Part shown: piece by piece, positions 61,800 through 64,000 of the stretch | How the letters are laid out: each line of letters starts with the position of its first letter | Numbering within the stretch: the first letter of the stretch is position 1 | Assembly (NCBI RefSeq): GCF_000455265.1 | Contig: NZ_HG005141.1 | Coordinates: 454,815 to 518,814, forward strand | Length of the DNA stretch: 64,000 bases | Reading direction: 5' to 3' | Origin: Paenibacillus antibioticophila | GTDB lineage: Bacteria > Bacillota > Bacilli > Paenibacillales > Paenibacillaceae | Program-made: the position numbers and the translations under genes | Notes under the pieces: generated by a model | Told to the model about the DNA's origin: nothing | Databases searched by the model: none | The model's input: only the letters and a program-made list of their open reading frames with translations

Positions 61800-63180
61800 A
61801 GTAGAGTCCATATAATTGTGTAAAAAGCTAGGCTTCAAAAATAAAAGGAGCCATAGTCAAAATCCTCGTTTAGAATGAGGTTGTCGGAGACAACATTCTT
61901 TGGAGGGGATTTTGATATGACTCAATACCAGATTAACCTAGATTCCAAGCTTTTGCATCAGTTGTTTTTAGGTAGTTCACAGGATGCGGGGGTATCCGCT
62001 TTGTTGGAATCTGTATTAAATCAAGTATTGAAGGCACAAGCATCGGATCAATTAGCAGCAGAAAAGTATGAGAGAACGGAGGGACGGCTTGGTTACCGCA
62101 ATGGAACTTATCCACATACCCTGACCACTCGCGTAGGTAATCTGACGCTTTATGTGCCACGTTTCAGAGACGGTAAGTTTTCCACGGAGCTCTTTTCTCG
62201 CTATCAACGAAGTGAACAAGCTCTTGTGCTTGCACTGATGGAGATGGTCATCAATGGTGTATCCACTCGTAAGATCACCCAGGTGACAGAGGAATTATGC
62301 GGTGCTGAGTTTTCTAAGTCGACCGTGAGTGATCTGTGCAAGCAGTTGGATCCTATCGTTACCGCTTGGAATCATCGACCTTTGAAGGAGGAGTACCCAT
62401 TTGTCATCGTAGATGCACTCTACACCAAGGTGCGCGAAGATGGCCGGGTTCGCTCAAGAGGCGTTATGATCGCCACAGGGATCAACCTGGAAGGTTACCG
62501 AGAAATTATTGGCATGATGGTTGGTGACACGGAATCAGAAGCAAGCTGGGGTGAATTCTTTACCCAACTCAAGCATCGTGGGCTACGCGGTGTTGAGATC
62601 ATCACCAGTGACAGCCATGGGGGCCTTGTAAAAGCCATTGGGCAGCACCTACAGGGGATTACCTGGCAACGATGCCAAACACACTTTATGCGCAATATCT
62701 TAGACGCTACCCCGAAGCCTCTAAGGAGCGAAGTTAAAGCTCATGTACGCTCCATCTTTGAGGCAGCTGATCCACAAACTGCACGCACCTTGCTTGCCCA
62801 GACAGTAGATTTGTTTCAAGAAAAAGCCTCCAAAGCCATGGAGATCTTGGAGGCTGGATTTGACGATGCTACAGCCGTTTTAGTGCTTCCTCCTGAGTAT
62901 AGAAAGCGTACTCGTACAACCAATGCGGTAGAACGTTTAAACGCCGAAATTCGGCGCAGAGAGCGTGTTATTCGTATATTTCCAAACCGTGAGTCGGTGC
63001 TCCGTCTTCTTGGGGCGTTGCTAATGGAACAAGATGAAAAGTGGTCTATGGGCAAAAAGTATCTCGAAATGACTGAGTTTCTAGAATGGCGCAAGAACAG
63101 GAAAAAAGGAGATTCAAAAGTAGTTCGGATCGGCTAGACAATCTCTGACGAGGATTTTACACACAATAATGGACTTGACC
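61800..63180 (+). mobile_element. IS256-family insertion sequence (1381 bp)
   Basis: Terminal repeats AGTAGAGTCCAT... (left) and GGTCAAGTCCAT... (right, reverse complement), sharing AGTCCAT and TGTGTAAAA. It is flanked by the 8-bp target duplication CAACCGTG (61792-61799 and 63181-63188). One transposase gene is inside. Insertion was into a linker of the hairpin array. Confidence 0.88.
61917..63137 (+). CDS. IS256-family transposase
   Basis: 406-residue DDE transposase (mutator type). Catalytic residues visible: Asp166 (VIVDALY), Asp232 (TSDSHGG) and Glu339 (NAVERLNAEIRRR). N-terminal DNA-binding region with YRNGTYPHTLTTRVGNLTLYVPR. Start: ATG 61917, with GGAGGGG upstream; the frame opens at 61875 without an RBS. 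Intact, so the element may still be mobile. Confidence 0.92.
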   Translation: MTQYQINLDSKLLHQLFLGSSQDAGVSALLESVLNQVLKAQASDQLAAEKYERTEGRLGYRNGTYPHTLTTRVGNLTLYVPRFRDGKFSTELFSRYQRSEQALVLALMEMVINGVSTRKITQVTEELCGAEFSKSTVSDLCKQLDPIVTAWNHRPLKEEYPFVIVDALYTKVREDGRVRSRGVMIATGINLEGYREIIGMMVGDTESEASWGEFFTQLKHRGLRGVEIITSDSHGGLVKAIGQHLQGITWQRCQTHFMRNILDATPKPLRSEVKAHVRSIFEAADPQTARTLLAQTVDLFQEKASKAMEILEAGFDDATAVLVLPPEYRKRTRTTNAVERLNAEIRRRERVIRIFPNRESVLRLLGALLMEQDEKWSMGKKYLEMTEFLEWRKNRKKGDSKVVRIG

Positions 63181-63377
63181 CAACCGTGGAGCTCTTGCGA
63201 CGATTTTAGTGCACAATGGCACTAAAATTGCCAACCGTGGAGCTCTTGCGACGGATTTTAGTGCACAATGGCACTAAATTTCCGAGCGCGGAGCTCTTGC
63301 GACGATTTTAGTGCATAATGGCACTAAAATTGCCAATCGCGGAGCTCTTGCGACGATACTAGCTCCTATCGAGCTAA
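63181..63377. repeat. tandem hairpin array, right part (units 4-7)
   Basis: Units begin at 63206, 63258, 63308 and 63359. If the insertion sequence and one target copy are removed, unit 4 follows unit 3 by 51 bp, so the period is preserved. In unit 7 the stem changes from TAGTGC / GCACTA to TAGCTC / GAGCTA, with both arms changed together. Confidence 0.9.
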
Positions 63378-63407
63378 ATAAGTGTTGATAAAACAGCCTG
63401 GTCCATA

Positions 63408-63443
63408 ATTGTCGGGAGGCCAGGTAGACAGCCTCCCGACAAT
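63408..63443 (-). terminator. probable terminator of the diguanylate cyclase gene
   Basis: Perfect 13-bp stem ATTGTCGGGAGGC / GCCTCCCGACAAT, 22 bp after the stop codon of the minus-strand GGDEF gene; the following T-run is weak. Confidence 0.6.
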
Positions 63444-63464
63444 CATGCCCTATCATCGGATCAG

Positions 63465-64000
63465 CTATATCAAGGGCGCAACGTTGACGTATTGTCCGAG
63501 CTCGACCCGATTGCGTCCCTTCTCCTTGGCCTGATACAGAGCTTTATCTACGGCGGAGAAAAGCTGAACCAGATACTCCTCCGGACTCTCGGCCGGATCC
63601 TCCTCGCTAAAAACATCGATTGCAACAACACCCATACTGATGGTGACCGAGACCTCCTCCAACGCTTGTCCCAGCTCCACAGGCACCTGATTCAGCTCTA
63701 CTGACAGCCTTACCCGTTCTGCCAACTGCAAAGCCAGCTGCTGCTCGGTATGCGGGAGATAGATCATGAACTCCTCTCCGCCATATCGGGCCAGAATGTC
63801 TGTGCTGCGAATCGCCTGCTTGACGACTTGCGATGTCCGTAAGAGTACCTCGTCTCCAATGACATGCCCGTAGCGGTCATTCACGGTCTTGAAATGATCA
63901 ATATCGAACAGAATCAGCGAGAAGGGGATTCGATACCGGGTGTTGGTGCTTACCTCATGTGTTAGCTGCTGTGTCAAATACCGCCGGTTATAACAGTCCG
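63465..64000 (-). CDS. diguanylate cyclase (GGDEF domain), 5' end outside window
   Basis: C-terminal GGDEF domain of about 178 residues; the coding frame continues past the right edge (YNRRYLTQQL precedes the first in-window start codon), so the N-terminal part is missing. Active-site YGGEEF is intact, and the inhibitory I-site RSTD lies five residues before it, so an active, product-inhibited cyclic-di-GMP synthase is expected. The substrate loop FDIDHFKTVND is present. Sensor domain unknown. Confidence 0.9.
   Translation of the reverse strand, partial: DCYNRRYLTQQLTHEVSTNTRYRIPFSLILFDIDHFKTVNDRYGHVIGDEVLLRTSQVVKQAIRSTDILARYGGEEFMIYLPHTEQQLALQLAERVRLSVELNQVPVELGQALEEVSVTISMGVVAIDVFSEEDPAESPEEYLVQLFSAVDKALYQAKEKGRNRVELGQYVNVAPLI

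Noticed and set aside
61661..63377. CRISPR array
   Set aside because: Repeats are regularly spaced, but the sequence between palindromes is itself conserved, so there are no unique spacers; no cas genes are near.

Overview
The window looks like chromosome of an endospore-forming Paenibacillus-type Firmicute. Evidence: strong AGGAGG ribosome binding sites with frequent GTG/TTG starts, a gerA/gerB/gerC germinant-receptor operon, YesM/YesN-type two-component genes beside LplB/LplC-type ABC sugar permeases, CcpA-like cre sites, a CtsR-like operator pair, and many secreted or cytosolic glycoside hydrolases. No rRNA, tRNA, CRISPR array or prophage is visible.

Layout. 1-4.2 kb: secreted multidomain GH87-type alpha-1,3-glucanase. 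4.3-11.5 kb: two-component system divergent from an ABC sugar importer plus cytosolic GH5 enzyme. 11.6-18.3 kb: leftward ABC importer, small NifU-like protein and GH38 alpha-mannosidase. 18.6-24.35 kb: leftward D-glucarate catabolic operon (glycerate kinase, glucarate dehydratase, tartronate semialdehyde reductase, DapA-family lyase, CdaR-type regulator). 24.75-29.2 kb: MerR-family regulator and an ECF sigma / membrane protein / ABC transporter operon. 29.4-34.3 kb: aldo/keto reductase, Hsp20, flavinylated fumarate-reductase-like lipoprotein, AraC-methyltransferase fusion. 34.5-38.5 kb: gerABC. 38.5-42.1 kb: AAC(3)-family acetyltransferase and a secreted GH16 beta-1,3-glucanase. 42.4-48.4 kb: UgpB-like ABC importer with HAD phosphatase, SMR exporter and metallophosphoesterase, divergent from a GbsR-family regulator. 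48.5-49.4 kb: MntA/HepT toxin-antitoxin pair. 49.5-50.1 kb: decayed IS1182-type transposase. 50.3-61.5 kb: GH2 enzyme, YesN/YesM, lpl-type importer and a divergent cytosolic GH16. 61.6-63.4 kb: an about 51-bp-period hairpin array split by an IS256-family element. 63.5-64 kb: diguanylate cyclase fragment running off the window.

How it works together. The theme is polysaccharide use: secreted enzymes for alpha-1,3- and beta-1,3-glucan, at least four binding-protein-dependent importers each with its own regulator, and cytosolic GH5, GH38, GH2 and GH16 enzymes that finish imported oligosaccharides. cre-like sites in front of the GH87 and GH16 genes, the GH38 importer and the glucarate operon suggest shared carbon catabolite control. 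The least explained material is non-coding: a tandem hairpin array with an apparent compensatory stem change, two nested 50-bp-period palindromic elements, and a near-palindrome of about 196 bp inside the lpl operon. All functions come from sequence motifs read by eye; no database search was run.
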